From: Sphaerimonospora thailandensis
GTDB lineage: Bacteria; Actinomycetota; Actinomycetes; Streptosporangiales; Streptosporangiaceae
Assembly: GCF_016863115.1 (NCBI RefSeq)
Contig: NZ_BOOG01000012.1
Location: forward strand, 1-64,000
Reading direction: 5' to 3'
Length of the DNA stretch: 64,000 bases
Both the position numbers and the translations under genes were made by a program. The notes beneath the pieces were generated by a model. That model was not told the DNA's origin. It searched no databases and saw only the letters and a list, made by a program, of their open reading frames with translations. Positions 31,074 to 40,473 of the stretch are shown here, one piece after another (within the stretch, counting starts at the first letter, position 1; each line of letters starts with the position of its first letter).

Positions 31074-31568
31074 ATGATCAGATGGGCGCGACACGAGGAC
31101 CTCGCGGGACTGGCGGATCTGGAGCGTGCCGCGGACGCGATGTTCGCCGACGTGGGCATCGTCTTCCCGCCCGGAACGACGATGATCGAGGAATGCGATG
31201 ATCCCGGGCGGGTCATCGTCGCGGGCCGGCCTCCGGCGGGTTTCGCCTTGCTGGGACGCGTCGACGACTGCGTGCACCTTGATCAGCTCGCCGTACATCC
31301 GGAGCACGGCCGTCGGGGGATCGGGACACGGCTGCTCGACGCCGTGTGCGAGGCGGCGGCCGCCCTCGCGCCGGCCGTGACGCTGACGACCTTCCGAGAT
31401 GTCCCGTGGAACGCCCCCTGGTATGCCCGCCGGGGCTTCGCCGTACTGCCTCCCGAGCAGTGGGGGCCCGAACTGGCCGCCCTGGTCGAGCATGAGCGGG
31501 CGCTCGGGATCGAGCTCGCGCCCCGTGTTGTGATGCGCAAAGAGCTCTGGCCACGCGAAGGCCACTAA
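31074..31568 (+). CDS. GNAT family N-acetyltransferase
   Basis: This 164-aa protein begins [20 protein letters not shown] and has the acetyl-CoA loop [17 protein letters not shown] (R-R-G-I-G) preceded by the strand HLDQLAVH. It ends [20 protein letters not shown], where the Tyr is the usual general acid. It transfers an acetyl group from acetyl-CoA to an unknown amine. The gene stands alone between tRNA-Tyr and yajQ. Confidence 0.9.
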   Translation: MIRWARHEDLAGLADLERAADAMFADVGIVFPPGTTMIEECDDPGRVIVAGRPPAGFALLGRVDDCVHLDQLAVHPEHGRRGIGTRLLDAVCEAAAALAPAVTLTTFRDVPWNAPWYARRGFAVLPPEQWGPELAALVEHERALGIELAPRVVMRKELWPREGH

Positions 31569-31602
31569 TGTCGGAGGGAACGAGGAGAGGACACTGACAC
31601 CG

Positions 31603-32094
31603 ATGGCCGACAGCAGTTTCGACGTGGTCAGCAAGATCGACCGGCAGGAGGTCGACAACGCTCTGAATCAGACGGTCAAGGAGGTTGGGCACCGTTTCGA
31701 CTTCAGGGGCACCGGCGCGACCATCTCCTGGTCCGGGCAGCAGAATGTCGAGATCAAGGCGAACAGCGAGGAGCGGGCGAGCGCCGTGCTCGACGTCTTC
31801 AAAGAGAAGATCATCAAGCGTGGCCTGTCGCTCAAGATCCTCGATGCGGACGAGCCGAAGTTGTCCGGCAAGGAGTATCGCCTGATGGTCGCCCTCAAGG
31901 AGGGCATCGACCAGGACAACGCCAAGAAGATCTCGAAGATCATCCGGGACGAGGGGCCCAAGGGCGTGAAGGCCCAGATCCAGGGCGACGAGCTCCGGGT
32001 CAGCTCCAAGAAGAAGGACGATCTCCAGGAGGTGATCGCTCTGCTGAAGGGCAAGGATCTCGAGATCGCCCTCCAGTTCACGAACTACCGCTGA
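31603..32094 (+). CDS. yajQ: YajQ family nucleotide-binding protein (UPF0234)
   Basis: The 163-aa protein begins [20 protein letters not shown] and has the two-lobed alpha/beta YajQ fold ([45 protein letters not shown]). The family binds RNA or nucleotides; in Xanthomonas a member binds cyclic di-GMP and regulates transcription. A GAGGAGAG ribosome-binding site lies upstream. A strong terminator follows. Confidence 0.95.
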   Translation: MADSSFDVVSKIDRQEVDNALNQTVKEVGHRFDFRGTGATISWSGQQNVEIKANSEERASAVLDVFKEKIIKRGLSLKILDADEPKLSGKEYRLMVALKEGIDQDNAKKISKIIRDEGPKGVKAQIQGDELRVSSKKKDDLQEVIALLKGKDLEIALQFTNYR

Positions 32095-32108
32095 CCTCCA
32101 AGCTTCCG

Positions 32109-32138
32109 AAGGCCCTGGACCCAACGGTCCGGGGCCTT
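32109..32138 (+). terminator. Rho-independent terminator after yajQ
   Basis: AAGGCCCTGGACC-CAAC-GGTCCGGGGCCTT forms a long stem with one mismatch, followed by TCGCTTTCC. It starts 15 nt beyond the stop codon of yajQ. Confidence 0.85.
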
Positions 32139-32234
32139 TCGCTTTCCTCCCGGCCTGCCGCCGCGACCATCCCGCGGTCCCGCCTCTTCTCTCGCCACGA
32201 TTCCTCGCCACCTCACCTCCACACGCCTTAACAG

Positions 32235-32261
32235 TTGCCTTAGGCAATGATCTTATATACT
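32235..32261 (+). promoter_or_regulatory. MFS gene promoter with a MarR-type operator
   Basis: TTGCCTTAGGCAA (32235-32247) is a perfect 13-bp palindrome. TATACT (32256-32261) is a good -10 box, and the palindrome covers its -35 region (GTTGCC, 16-bp spacing). A further half-site TTGCCT lies at 32261-32266. The downstream MarR gene is the obvious candidate repressor. Confidence 0.7.
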
Positions 32262-32381
32262 TGCCTGGGGAAACCAATTTCGGCGGCCGCGACACCGCGC
32301 CGCAGCCCTCTGCCGTACGACCCGCACACCGTTCACCGGCACATGCCCATGCCGTACGGCGCGGCCAGCGAAAGGACTTTT

Positions 32382-33968
32382 ATGGCGACGGGGCGACACA
32401 CCCGGACAAGGAAGGCCACCGGCCACCAGGAGGCGGCCGTCCCGATGACTCATCGGAAGATCATGGAGGCCTTGTCGGGGCTGCTCCTCGGGATGTTCGT
32501 GGCGATTCTGTCCTCGACCGTGGTGGCGAATGCACTCCCGACGATCACTGCGGATTTGCACGCGGACGAGACCACCTACACCTGGGTGATCACTGCGGCT
32601 CTGCTGGCAAGCACGGTCTCCACCCCCGTCTGGGGCAAGTTCGCCGACCTGACGAGCAAGAAGCTTCTGGTCCAGATCGGTCTGATCATCTACGTCATTG
32701 GCTCGGCGATCGCCGGCCTCGCGCAGAACCCCGGGATGCTCATCGGCGCGAGGATCATCCAGGGCCTTGGGGCAGGCGGCATGACCGCCCTCTCTCAGGT
32801 GATCATGGCGGCGATGATCTCGCCGCGCGAGCGCGGACGCTACTCGGGCTACCTCGGCGCGGTGTTCGCCGTGGCGACGATCGGCGGCCCGCTGATCGGC
32901 GGCGTCATCGTCGACACCTCGTGGCTCGGCTGGCGGTGGTGCTTCTACGTGGGCATGCCGTTCGCGATCATCGCGCTGATCGTGCTGCAGAAGACCCTGC
33001 ACCTGCCCGTTGAGCGACGCAAGGTCACCATCGACTGGGGCGGGGCGACGCTGATCACCGCCGCGGTCTCGCTACTCCTGATCTGGGTCTCGTTCGCGGG
33101 CGACAAGTACGAGTGGATGTCGTGGCAGACCGGGGCGATGGTCGGCGTCGCCGTCGTGCTGACGCTGCTCTTCCTGCTGGTGGAGTCGAGGGCCCGTGAG
33201 CCGATCGTCCCGCTGCACCTGTTCCGCATCCGCACCCTCAGCCTGGCCGTGGTCGCCAGCGTGCTCGTCGGCATCGCGATGTTCGGCGCGACCACGTTCC
33301 TCAGCATGTACTTCCAACTCGCCCGCGGCGAGACGCCGACGAAGGCCGGGCTCATGACCCTGCCCATGATCCTGGGCCTGGCGGCCTCCTCGACCATCGT
33401 CGGGCGGATCATCACGAACACCGGACGGTGGAAGGTCTTCCTGGTCACCGGGGCGTTCTCCCTCACCGCCGGGTTCGCGCTCATGGGCACGCTGCGCTAC
33501 GACACCGACTACTGGCTCGCCGCCGTCTACATGTTCTTCGTCGGCGCCGGGGTCGGCATGACCCAGCAGAACCTCGTGCTGGCCGTGCAGAACGAGGTGC
33601 GGCCGGAGGAGCTCGGCGTGGGCAGCTCGGTGGTCTCGTTCTTCCGTTCCCTCGGCGGCGCCATCGGTGTCTCGGCACTCGGCGCCGTGATGGGCGACCG
33701 GGTCGCGATCTACCTGCGGGACGGCCTGGCCGCGCTGGGCGTGCACGCCACGGCGAGCGGCGACGGCGCGATCCCCAAGCTCTCCTCGCTGCCCGCCCCG
33801 GTCCGCACCGTCGTCGAGGCGGCGTACGGCCACGGCGCGGCCGACCTTTTCCTCTACACGGCGCCGGTCGCGTGCCTCGCCCTGATCGCGATCGTCTTCA
33901 TCAAGGAGGTCCCACTCAAGACCGTCGGCGCCCTCCACCAGCGGGCCACCGCGGAAGCACGTGCGTAA
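32382..33968 (+). CDS. MFS drug exporter, DHA2 (EmrB/QacA) family
   Basis: The 528-aa protein has 14 predicted membrane segments. It shows family motifs such as VANALPTITADL in helix 1, GKFADLTSKK after helix 2, and the motif C-like VFAVATIGGPLIGGVIVD that marks antiporters. DHA2 pumps export drugs or organic compounds with proton counterflow. ATG 32382 has AAAGGA upstream. The promoter carries a MarR-type palindrome, and the MarR gene follows 75 bp downstream, so induction by a substrate of the pump is likely. Confidence 0.94.
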   Translation: MATGRHTRTRKATGHQEAAVPMTHRKIMEALSGLLLGMFVAILSSTVVANALPTITADLHADETTYTWVITAALLASTVSTPVWGKFADLTSKKLLVQIGLIIYVIGSAIAGLAQNPGMLIGARIIQGLGAGGMTALSQVIMAAMISPRERGRYSGYLGAVFAVATIGGPLIGGVIVDTSWLGWRWCFYVGMPFAIIALIVLQKTLHLPVERRKVTIDWGGATLITAAVSLLLIWVSFAGDKYEWMSWQTGAMVGVAVVLTLLFLLVESRAREPIVPLHLFRIRTLSLAVVASVLVGIAMFGATTFLSMYFQLARGETPTKAGLMTLPMILGLAASSTIVGRIITNTGRWKVFLVTGAFSLTAGFALMGTLRYDTDYWLAAVYMFFVGAGVGMTQQNLVLAVQNEVRPEELGVGSSVVSFFRSLGGAIGVSALGAVMGDRVAIYLRDGLAALGVHATASGDGAIPKLSSLPAPVRTVVEAAYGHGAADLFLYTAPVACLALIAIVFIKEVPLKTVGALHQRATAEARA

Positions 33969-34043
33969 TCTTCACCCCCGATTTGATCATTCCGACTACG
34001 TTGGGGCGTGTCGGTCGGACCCAACGGGAGGAGGCGGCGGACC

Positions 34044-34571
34044 ATGCCGGAGCCGGCGGACCTGGCGGCGGCCGAGGAGTACGCGGCGTTCTGCGAGGTA
34101 GAGCACGAGTTGGGCGTCCTCTTCCGGCGCGCGCACGCGCTCTCCGCTCAGATGGGGCGTAATGTGCACCCCGAGCTGGAGCCCGGGGCGTACGGGCTGC
34201 TCGTCCGCATCGACCGGGTCGCGCCCGTACGGCCCAGCGATCTCGCCGCCTATGTGGGCGTGGGCAAGGCGACCATCAGCCGGCAGGTGAAGGTGCTCGA
34301 GGAGCTTGGCCTGGTCGGCCGGGAGCCCGATCCGCTCGACCGGCGGGCCCATCTGCTGGTCCTGACCGAGGAGGGCGGGCAGCGGCTCGGCCGGGCGCGG
34401 GCCGCCCGCCAGCAGCAGCTCTACGCCCTGCTCGCCGCCTGGCCGGAGGAGGACGTACGGCTGCTCGCCCGGATGCTCCGGCGGTTCAACGCCCTCACCG
34501 AGACGACGCCGCCGGCGCCGCCCCAGCCGGGCTCGGCTCGGGACCCGTCCCAAGAACCGACGAGTCCGTAA
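34044..34571 (+). CDS. MarR family transcriptional regulator
   Basis: The 175-aa protein has a winged-helix domain with VRPSDLAAYVGVGKATISRQ (recognition helix) and LVGREPDPLDRRAHLLVLTE (wing). Flanking helices form the dimer interface. A Pro/Ser-rich tail ends it. ATG 34044 follows GGGAGGAGG. It is the likely repressor of the upstream MFS pump through the TTGCCTTAGGCAA palindrome. Confidence 0.93.
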   Translation: MPEPADLAAAEEYAAFCEVEHELGVLFRRAHALSAQMGRNVHPELEPGAYGLLVRIDRVAPVRPSDLAAYVGVGKATISRQVKVLEELGLVGREPDPLDRRAHLLVLTEEGGQRLGRARAARQQQLYALLAAWPEEDVRLLARMLRRFNALTETTPPAPPQPGSARDPSQEPTSP

Positions 34572-34716
34572 GGGGAGATCGGCGAAAGACCGCAGGCAAG
34601 CCCCGTTAGGCGTGTGTTACCACATCCTCCCCAACCAGGGGCCAAGCCGTCACCTCAGGTCCTCTACACTGCGCCTACTACGCAGTACGGCTCGCACCAA
34701 GAACTGAGGAGGCCGT

Positions 34717-35568
34717 GTGGCTCCCTGGTCCACTTATCGGAAAACGGCGGGAATCGGCGCGGTCGCGCTGGCGACGGCTCTCCTGATCTCCGCCTGTGGC
34801 GGAGAGTCCACCACGACCACGGCGGAGGGTTCGGCCGCCCCTTCAGCCGCCGGAGGCGTCGAGCTGGTCAACCCCGGCAAGCTCACGACCTGCACGAACG
34901 TCCCCTATGAGCCCTTCCAGTTCAACGACGAGAACGGCAAGGTCGTCGGCTTCGACGTGGACATCGTCGATCTCGTCGCCAAGAAGCTCGGTGTGACCCA
35001 GGACATCGTCGACATCGACTTCGCCGCCATCAAGAGCGGTGCCGCGATGAACGCCCGCAAGTGCGACCTCGCCGCGGCCGGCATGACGATCACTGACGAG
35101 CGCAAGCAGAACATCGACTTCTCCGTGCCCTACTTCGACTCCACCCAGGCGCTGATGGCGAAGAAGGGCAGCGGCATCACCTCGCTCGAGGACGTCAAGG
35201 CCAAGGGCCTCAAGCTGGGCGCCCAGGCCTCCACCACCGGTCTCATGTACGTCAAGGACAAGGGCTACGACCCGGTCGAGTTCGCCGACTCGCCCAAGGA
35301 GCTGAACGGCCTGCAGGCCGGACGCGTCGACGTGATCATTCAGGACCTCCCGGTCGTGCTGACCTGGCTGAAGAAGTCGGACGTCGGCGAGAAGTTCGAG
35401 ATGGTCGCCAGCCTGGACACCGGCGAGCAGTACGGCGTCGGCATGAAGAAGGGCAACACCGAACTCCTCAAGGTCGTCGACGAGGTCATCAACGCGGCCA
35501 AGGCCGACGGCACGTACAACGAGATCTACAAGAAGTGGTTCGGCACTGAGCCCCCCACTTCGTCATGA
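34717..35568 (+). CDS. Amino-acid ABC transporter substrate-binding lipoprotein
   Basis: The 283-aa protein has a signal with lipobox (LISACGGES) and a family 3 solute-binding domain: LTTCTNVPYEPFQF, GKVVGFDVDIVDLVAKKLGV, then GMTITDERKQNIDFSVPY, all typical for polar amino-acid binders. Permease and ATPase genes follow with ATGA overlaps, so the three form a complete importer operon. The amino acid cannot be named. The GTG start follows GAGGAGG. Confidence 0.95.
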   Translation: MAPWSTYRKTAGIGAVALATALLISACGGESTTTTAEGSAAPSAAGGVELVNPGKLTTCTNVPYEPFQFNDENGKVVGFDVDIVDLVAKKLGVTQDIVDIDFAAIKSGAAMNARKCDLAAAGMTITDERKQNIDFSVPYFDSTQALMAKKGSGITSLEDVKAKGLKLGAQASTTGLMYVKDKGYDPVEFADSPKELNGLQAGRVDVIIQDLPVVLTWLKKSDVGEKFEMVASLDTGEQYGVGMKKGNTELLKVVDEVINAAKADGTYNEIYKKWFGTEPPTSS

Positions 35569-36398
35569 ATTCCGTGAGTGAGCAGGAGGCGGCCCTCCCC
35601 GCAAAGGGAGGGCTCAGCCCGCGCAAGAGGCAGCAGATCGGGCGGGGCGCCCAGTACGCGGTGCTGGTCGTCGTCGTGGTCGCCCTCGTCGCGATCGCCG
35701 ACTGGGAGCAGATCCGCCAGAACTTCCTCAACGGCGACGTCGCGGCCAAGGGCCTGCCCGATCTGTTCACGGTGGCGTTGAAGAACACCGTGATCTACAC
35801 GGTCTGCGGGTACCTCCTCGGCTTCGTGCTCGGGTTGCCGCTGGCGCTGATGCGGCTGTCGCAGGTCGCACCGTACCGGTGGATCGCGACCGGCTACATC
35901 GAGATCTTCCGCGGCCTGCCGGCCCTGGTCATCTTCCTGATGATCATCAACCTGCCGATCGCCTTCCCCGGGTTCGAGGTCCCAGGAGAAGTGTACGGTC
36001 AGGCGGCGCTCGGCCTCGGCCTGGTCTCGGCCGCCTATATGGCCGAGACGTTCCGTGCGGGTCTGCAGGCCGTCCCGAAGGGGCAGATGGAGGCGGCGCG
36101 CTCGCTCGGCATGCCGCACCTGCGGGCGATGGTGTCGATCATCATCCCGCAGGCCGTCAGGATCGTGATCCCGCCGCTCACCAACCAGTTGGTCCTGCTG
36201 TTCAAGGACAGTTCGCTGGTGCTGTTCCTCGGCCTCACGGCCGGCCAGGTGGAGCTGGCCAAGTTCGGCAACGACCAGGCCTCCACGTACGCCAGCCCGA
36301 CGCCGATCTTCGTGGCCGGCGTGACCTACCTGCTGATCACAATCCCGCTGGGCTACGTCGCCAGGCGGCTGGAGGCGCGTCAGGGGGCGGGCAGATGA
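35565..36398 (+). CDS. Amino-acid ABC transporter permease (HisM/GlnP type)
   Basis: The 277-aa permease has a polar N-terminal region, about five to six membrane segments, and the ATPase-coupling EAA loop [40 protein letters not shown] is the family signature after helix 3. It works with the binding protein and ATPase encoded on either side. Confidence 0.95.
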   Translation: MNSVSEQEAALPAKGGLSPRKRQQIGRGAQYAVLVVVVVALVAIADWEQIRQNFLNGDVAAKGLPDLFTVALKNTVIYTVCGYLLGFVLGLPLALMRLSQVAPYRWIATGYIEIFRGLPALVIFLMIINLPIAFPGFEVPGEVYGQAALGLGLVSAAYMAETFRAGLQAVPKGQMEAARSLGMPHLRAMVSIIIPQAVRIVIPPLTNQLVLLFKDSSLVLFLGLTAGQVELAKFGNDQASTYASPTPIFVAGVTYLLITIPLGYVARRLEARQGAGR

Positions 36399-37135
36399 GC
36401 ACGGTCGAAATCAAGGACCTGCACAAGTCTTTCGGCAGCCTCGAAGTCCTCAAGGGCATCGACTTCACCGTCGAGACCGGTCAGGTGGTCTGCGTCATCG
36501 GGCCGTCCGGGTCGGGCAAGTCGACGCTTCTGCGCTGCGTCAACCTCCTCGAGCAGCCGACCTCCGGCAGGGTGGTCGTCGAGGGGATCGAGCTGACCGA
36601 TCCCGACGTGGACATCGACGCCGCGCGGCGGCGGCTCGGCATGGTGTTCCAGCAGTTCAACCTGTTTCCGCACCTCACCGTGGTGCGCAACATCATGATC
36701 GCGCAGGAGCGGGTGCTCAAGCGCAAGCGCGCCGAGGCCGAGCGGATCGCCAGGGAGAACCTGGAGAAGGTGGGCCTCCTGGAGAAGGCTGACGCCTATC
36801 CGGCCCAGCTGTCCGGCGGTCAACAGCAGCGCGTGGCGATCGCCCGGGCCCTGGCTATGAACCCGACGCTGATGCTCTTCGACGAGCCGACCTCGGCGCT
36901 CGACCCCGAACTCGTCGGCGACGTGCTGGGGGTCATGCGCCAACTCGCCGAGGACGGCATGACCATGCTGGTCGTCACCCACGAGATGGCGTTCGCCCGC
37001 GAGGTCGCCGACCGCGTGGTGTTCATGGACCAGGGCGTGATCGTCGAGGACGGCCCGCCTCAGCAGGTCATCGGCGACCCTCAGCATGAGCGGACCCGCG
37101 AGTTCCTCCGCCGCGTCCTCCACCCCGGTGACTGA
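36395..37135 (+). CDS. Amino-acid ABC transporter ATP-binding protein (GlnQ type)
   Basis: The 246-aa ATPase has Walker [11 protein letters not shown]-loop [10 protein letters not shown], signature [15 protein letters not shown], Walker [14 protein letters not shown] and the switch His in VVTHEMAFA. It completes the polar amino-acid importer. Confidence 0.96.
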   Translation: MSTVEIKDLHKSFGSLEVLKGIDFTVETGQVVCVIGPSGSGKSTLLRCVNLLEQPTSGRVVVEGIELTDPDVDIDAARRRLGMVFQQFNLFPHLTVVRNIMIAQERVLKRKRAEAERIARENLEKVGLLEKADAYPAQLSGGQQQRVAIARALAMNPTLMLFDEPTSALDPELVGDVLGVMRQLAEDGMTMLVVTHEMAFAREVADRVVFMDQGVIVEDGPPQQVIGDPQHERTREFLRRVLHPGD

Positions 37136-37172
37136 GGTCCCCGGCTCCGCGGCGAACCAACGCAAAGGCAAC

Positions 37173-37236
37173 CCCAGCTCGAAAGCGGCCCAGCTCAAAG
37201 GCGGCCCAGCTCAAAGGCGGCCCAGCTCAAAGGCGG
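37173..37236 (+). repeat. 16-bp tandem repeat, four copies
   Basis: CCCAGCTCAAAGGCGG is repeated three times without change (37189-37236) and preceded by one diverged copy (37173-37188, CCCAGCTCGAAAGCGG). It lies just beyond the ABC operon in intergenic DNA; the unit is not a multiple of three, as expected outside a gene. Confidence 0.9.
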
Positions 37237-37353
37237 CTCGGCGATACCCGGCGGTGGAGATCCTGCCGGGTGTCGCCGTGGCCGTCGGCCACGCTTGCCC
37301 GACGTTCCGCCACACACGCGCCTGGCCACCCGGGTCTTTCCGGCAGACCCGAT

Positions 37354-37404
37354 TAGTGATCACAAATGCCGAATGCAATCATGTTCCGGCACAAACGATC
37401 ACTA
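37354..37404. promoter_or_regulatory. Nested inverted repeat before the membrane protein gene
   Basis: TAGTGATC (37354-37361) pairs with GATCACTA (37397-37404), and inside it TGCCG (37367-37371) pairs with CGGCA (37387-37391), with equal 5-nt spacers. It ends at the ribosome-binding site AGGTGGA (37404-37410), so it could be an operator pair or an RNA structure acting on translation. Confidence 0.6.
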
Positions 37405-37420
37405 GGTGGAACAAAAAACC

Positions 37421-38284
37421 ATGAACAACCCGGAACTCGAGGAGAAGGCCGGCGTCGTCGACCTGCTCGAGCGCAGCGGCTCGGTCATCCTGCCCGTGGG
37501 CATCTCCCTCTACGCCCTGCTCTACCTCGGCATCCAGCAGGTCTACGGCATCTTCAACGTCAGCCCCGAACAGGCCGGCATCGACCAGGCGACGATGTTC
37601 GGCCGCCTGGTCGGCACCCTGATCCTGCTCGTCATCGGCGGCACACTGCTCATCGGCGTCGCGGTGGCGGGTTTCTGGCTGCTGGACAAGGCCACTTTCG
37701 GGCGGCTCGCCCGGTTCGCCCAGGCCGTACGGCAGCGCCCCTGGGCGGCGGCCGCCGTCGGAGCGCTGTGGTGCGGGGCGACCTACTGGGGCTTCCTGGG
37801 CTATCTGGGGTTGGGCGACGGCACGACGCTGACCGCGATCGTGATCACCGCGGTGTCCATCGGCGTACTGTCGTTCCTCGTGCCGTTCCGGCTGCTGCGC
37901 TCGCGCCCGGTGGGCCGAGCCGGGATGAAGATCGTGGCCGCCGCGTTCACCGGCATCGGCCTGGGTTTCGCATTGATGGGCCAGATGGAGAGCGACGCGC
38001 TCGCCGTCGCCGAGAAGGGCGAACCGGCCAGCCTGCTGCTCAGCATGGTCGGATTCCAGGACCAATGGGTCGTCGCCACCGACCGCGAGAGCGGCGAGCC
38101 GCTGCGGGACGGCGAGGAACTGCTGCTGCTCGGCGAACGCGAGGGCGCCTATGCGCTGTACGACTGCGCGAACCAGGAGACCTTCCGCAGATCGATCGAT
38201 GCGACCGTGCTCCAGCAGATCGTCCTCGAACCCGATCGTCCCGAGGGTTACAGCTGCCATGCGAAGCAGAAGCGGAAGTCATAG
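37421..38284 (+). CDS. Membrane protein of unknown function (287 aa)
   Basis: The protein has about five or six hydrophobic segments, e.g. VILPVGISLYALLYLGIQQV, LVGTLILLVIGGTLLIGVAV, WAAAAVGALWCGATYWGFLG and IVITAVSIGVLSFLVPFRLL. After them comes a soluble ~90-residue C-terminal domain (GFQDQWVVATDRESGEPLRD) probably on one face of the membrane. No family is recognised. ATG 37421 is placed 10 nt after AGGTGGA; GTG 37406 is possible but lies inside the inverted-repeat leader. Confidence 0.78.
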   Translation: MNNPELEEKAGVVDLLERSGSVILPVGISLYALLYLGIQQVYGIFNVSPEQAGIDQATMFGRLVGTLILLVIGGTLLIGVAVAGFWLLDKATFGRLARFAQAVRQRPWAAAAVGALWCGATYWGFLGYLGLGDGTTLTAIVITAVSIGVLSFLVPFRLLRSRPVGRAGMKIVAAAFTGIGLGFALMGQMESDALAVAEKGEPASLLLSMVGFQDQWVVATDRESGEPLRDGEELLLLGEREGAYALYDCANQETFRRSIDATVLQQIVLEPDRPEGYSCHAKQKRKS

Positions 38285-38419
38285 TGACCCGCGGTGGGCC
38301 GCGGTGGGCCGCAGTGGGCAGCCGCACAAGCGAGTACGTGGCGACGGCTTTCGTGGCTCATTCGTGACGCAACCTTTCGCCCGGTAGCCGCATCTACCGA
38401 GATAACGAAAGGACTCGCC

Positions 38420-39514
38420 ATGAAAAAGCCAGCCCTCCTCACCCTGGCGGCAGCGGCCGCCTCCGTCGCCTCCGTCGCCTTGGTCGGTGGGACGCAGGCA
38501 CAGGCGCTCACGGTTTCCGCCTCCGCCACCTCGGTGACCGCCTCGGCCGCACGCAACACCCTGGCATCTTCCACCGCATCCGCCGCCCGCACCGCCACCG
38601 CCTCGGCGGACAAGCGGATTCGGTACGTCTGGGTGAAGCAGTGCGGCAAGGGGGACGCCACCGTTCCATGCGGCCCGTGGACCGTCACGCTCACCAACGG
38701 CAAGGACGTCCGCCTGACCGACGCGCTGGTCTTTTCCCTGACGGCCAAAGGCAAGGTCGACAAGGGAGCGATGGCTCCGTTGACGGTCAGCGGCGATGGC
38801 AACCGCATCGCGTACTTCCGGAAGCCGGACGGCAAACTGGTCGTCCGGGACGTCGCGAAGGGCCGGGTCCACATGCTGCCCGGCTCATCGGCCAAGCCGC
38901 CCAAGGGCCTCACCATGACCGACGTCGCGCTGACCCTGTCGCCGAACGGCGAGATCATCATGATCGACTATGGCGACAGCAAGGGAAAGCTGCCGAGCCT
39001 GCTCGTGGACCTGCGCAGCAAGAAGATCGGAAAGTTGAAGGGCAACCTCACGTTCGAGGGCTTCAGCCCGGACGGCAAGCACGTTCTCACCAGACGGGTC
39101 ACGAGCGAGAACACCACGGAGTTCGCCGCCTACGACCTGAACGGCAACAGGACGAACAGCCAGGTCGTCCCCCAGGTGGTGGCCAACAACTCCCCGATCG
39201 CGCTGGCCGACGACGGCACCTCGATGGCGCTGATCATCAACGTGTCCGACACCAAGAAGCGGCTGCGCACCTACGACCTCGCCAGCGACACGGTCGGCGA
39301 CTACGTGAACGTCACGGCCCCGAAGGATGAGTACCCGTACAGCCTCCGGTGGACGCCGGAGGGCGGCCTGACTCTCTGGGCCCTGCGCTACGACCGCGAG
39401 ATGAACTTGCGTGGCGTAACTCTCCGCGGCCTCGATCCGGCCACCGGCGCCACCATCAAGATCGACTCCTTCAAGCTGCGGTCCGACCTCTGGAACTGGT
39501 ACCTGCCCGGGTGA
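38420..39514 (+). CDS. Secreted beta-propeller-like protein (TolB/WD40-like)
   Basis: The 364-aa protein has a clear signal peptide (MKKPALLTLAAAAASVASVA), a Ser/Ala/Thr-rich linker, and then repeats of the kind found in TolB/WD40 propellers: VSGDGNRIAYFRKPDGKLVV, TLSPNGEIIMIDYGDSKGKL, GFSPDGKHVLTRRVTSENTT and SLRWTPEGGLTLW. Two Cys near residue 75 (QCGKGDATVPC) may bridge. Such proteins bind partners outside the cell; the function here is unknown. GAAAGGA precedes the ATG. Confidence 0.85.
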   Translation: MKKPALLTLAAAAASVASVALVGGTQAQALTVSASATSVTASAARNTLASSTASAARTATASADKRIRYVWVKQCGKGDATVPCGPWTVTLTNGKDVRLTDALVFSLTAKGKVDKGAMAPLTVSGDGNRIAYFRKPDGKLVVRDVAKGRVHMLPGSSAKPPKGLTMTDVALTLSPNGEIIMIDYGDSKGKLPSLLVDLRSKKIGKLKGNLTFEGFSPDGKHVLTRRVTSENTTEFAAYDLNGNRTNSQVVPQVVANNSPIALADDGTSMALIINVSDTKKRLRTYDLASDTVGDYVNVTAPKDEYPYSLRWTPEGGLTLWALRYDREMNLRGVTLRGLDPATGATIKIDSFKLRSDLWNWYLPG

Positions 39515-39540
39515 CCCGTAATGCCCTCTCGCCTGGGCAT

Positions 39541-40389
39541 TCAACGACGGTAACCGGCCATCCGTTCGAGGCGGGCGATGCGCTCGGCGATCGGGGGGTG
39601 GGTTGAGAACATCCGTCCGATCCCGGCGCCTCGGAACGGGTTGGCGATCATCATGTGACCGGCGGAGGCGAGCCGGGGATTCTCCGGCAGCGGCAACCGG
39701 CGGACGCTCATCTCGATCTTGCGCAGCGCGGAGGCGAGCGCGAGCGGGTCGCCCGTCAGCCGGACTCCGGACTCGTCCGCCGCGAACTCACGTGATCGCG
39801 AGATGGCCATCTGGAGCATGCTCGCGGCCACCGGACCGAGGATCATCAACAGCAGGGTGCCCAGGAAACCCGGCCCCTCGTCGTCATCGGAGCCGAAGAA
39901 CATCCCGAGATAGCCGAAGTACGTGATCATCGTGGCCAGCGCGCCGGCGATCGACGAGATCAGGATGTCCCGGTTGTAGACGTGTGACAGCTCGTGCCCG
40001 ATGACCCCCCTGAGCTCGCGCTCGTTGAGTATGCCGAGAATGCCGTGCGTGACGCACACCGCCGCGTTGCGCGGGTTACGACCGGTCGCGAACGCGTTGG
40101 GCTGCATCGTCGGGGACAGATAGAGCCGGGGCATCGGCTGACGGGCGTCATAGGACAGTTCCCGGACCATCCGATAGAGCACCGGCTGCTCGACCTCGGA
40201 CACGGGCCGCGCCCGCATGGCGGAAAGCGCGATCCGATCGGAGAAGAAGTAGGCGACGCCGTTCGTCACCAATGCGACCACCAGGGCGATCCGTACCCCC
40301 GTGCCACCCCCGAGCCAGGCCCCCGCCAGCAGGATCAACGCGGACAAAGCCCCCAGAAGGACCGCCGTGCGCAAACCGTTGCGGTGCAC
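39541..40389 (-). CDS. htpX: HtpX-like membrane zinc metalloprotease
   Basis: The 282-aa M48 protease has two N-terminal membrane segments, zinc motif HELSHVYNRD (His132-His136), another membrane pair after it, and the third ligand in SREFAADESGV. HtpX degrades misfolded membrane proteins at the cytoplasmic face. I chose GTG 40389 (VHRNGLRTAV), 5 nt after AAGGAGG. It lies downstream of nuoN in the same direction, probably with its own promoter. Confidence 0.92.
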   Translation of the reverse strand: MHRNGLRTAVLLGALSALILLAGAWLGGGTGVRIALVVALVTNGVAYFFSDRIALSAMRARPVSEVEQPVLYRMVRELSYDARQPMPRLYLSPTMQPNAFATGRNPRNAAVCVTHGILGILNERELRGVIGHELSHVYNRDILISSIAGALATMITYFGYLGMFFGSDDDEGPGFLGTLLLMILGPVAASMLQMAISRSREFAADESGVRLTGDPLALASALRKIEMSVRRLPLPENPRLASAGHMMIANPFRGAGIGRMFSTHPPIAERIARLERMAGYRR

Positions 40390-40473
40390 GCCCCCTCCTT
40401 CCGATGCGGTGTGTTCCGCCATACCAACGTGCATGGCCTGGGCGAACGTTCCCGTCGGCGTCCTGGGACGTGC

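Noticed and set aside
37086-37424. Reading frame through the 16-bp tandem repeats
   Set aside because: It begins inside the ABC ATPase gene in another frame and the product is only repeat-derived KGGPAQRRPSS-type sequence.
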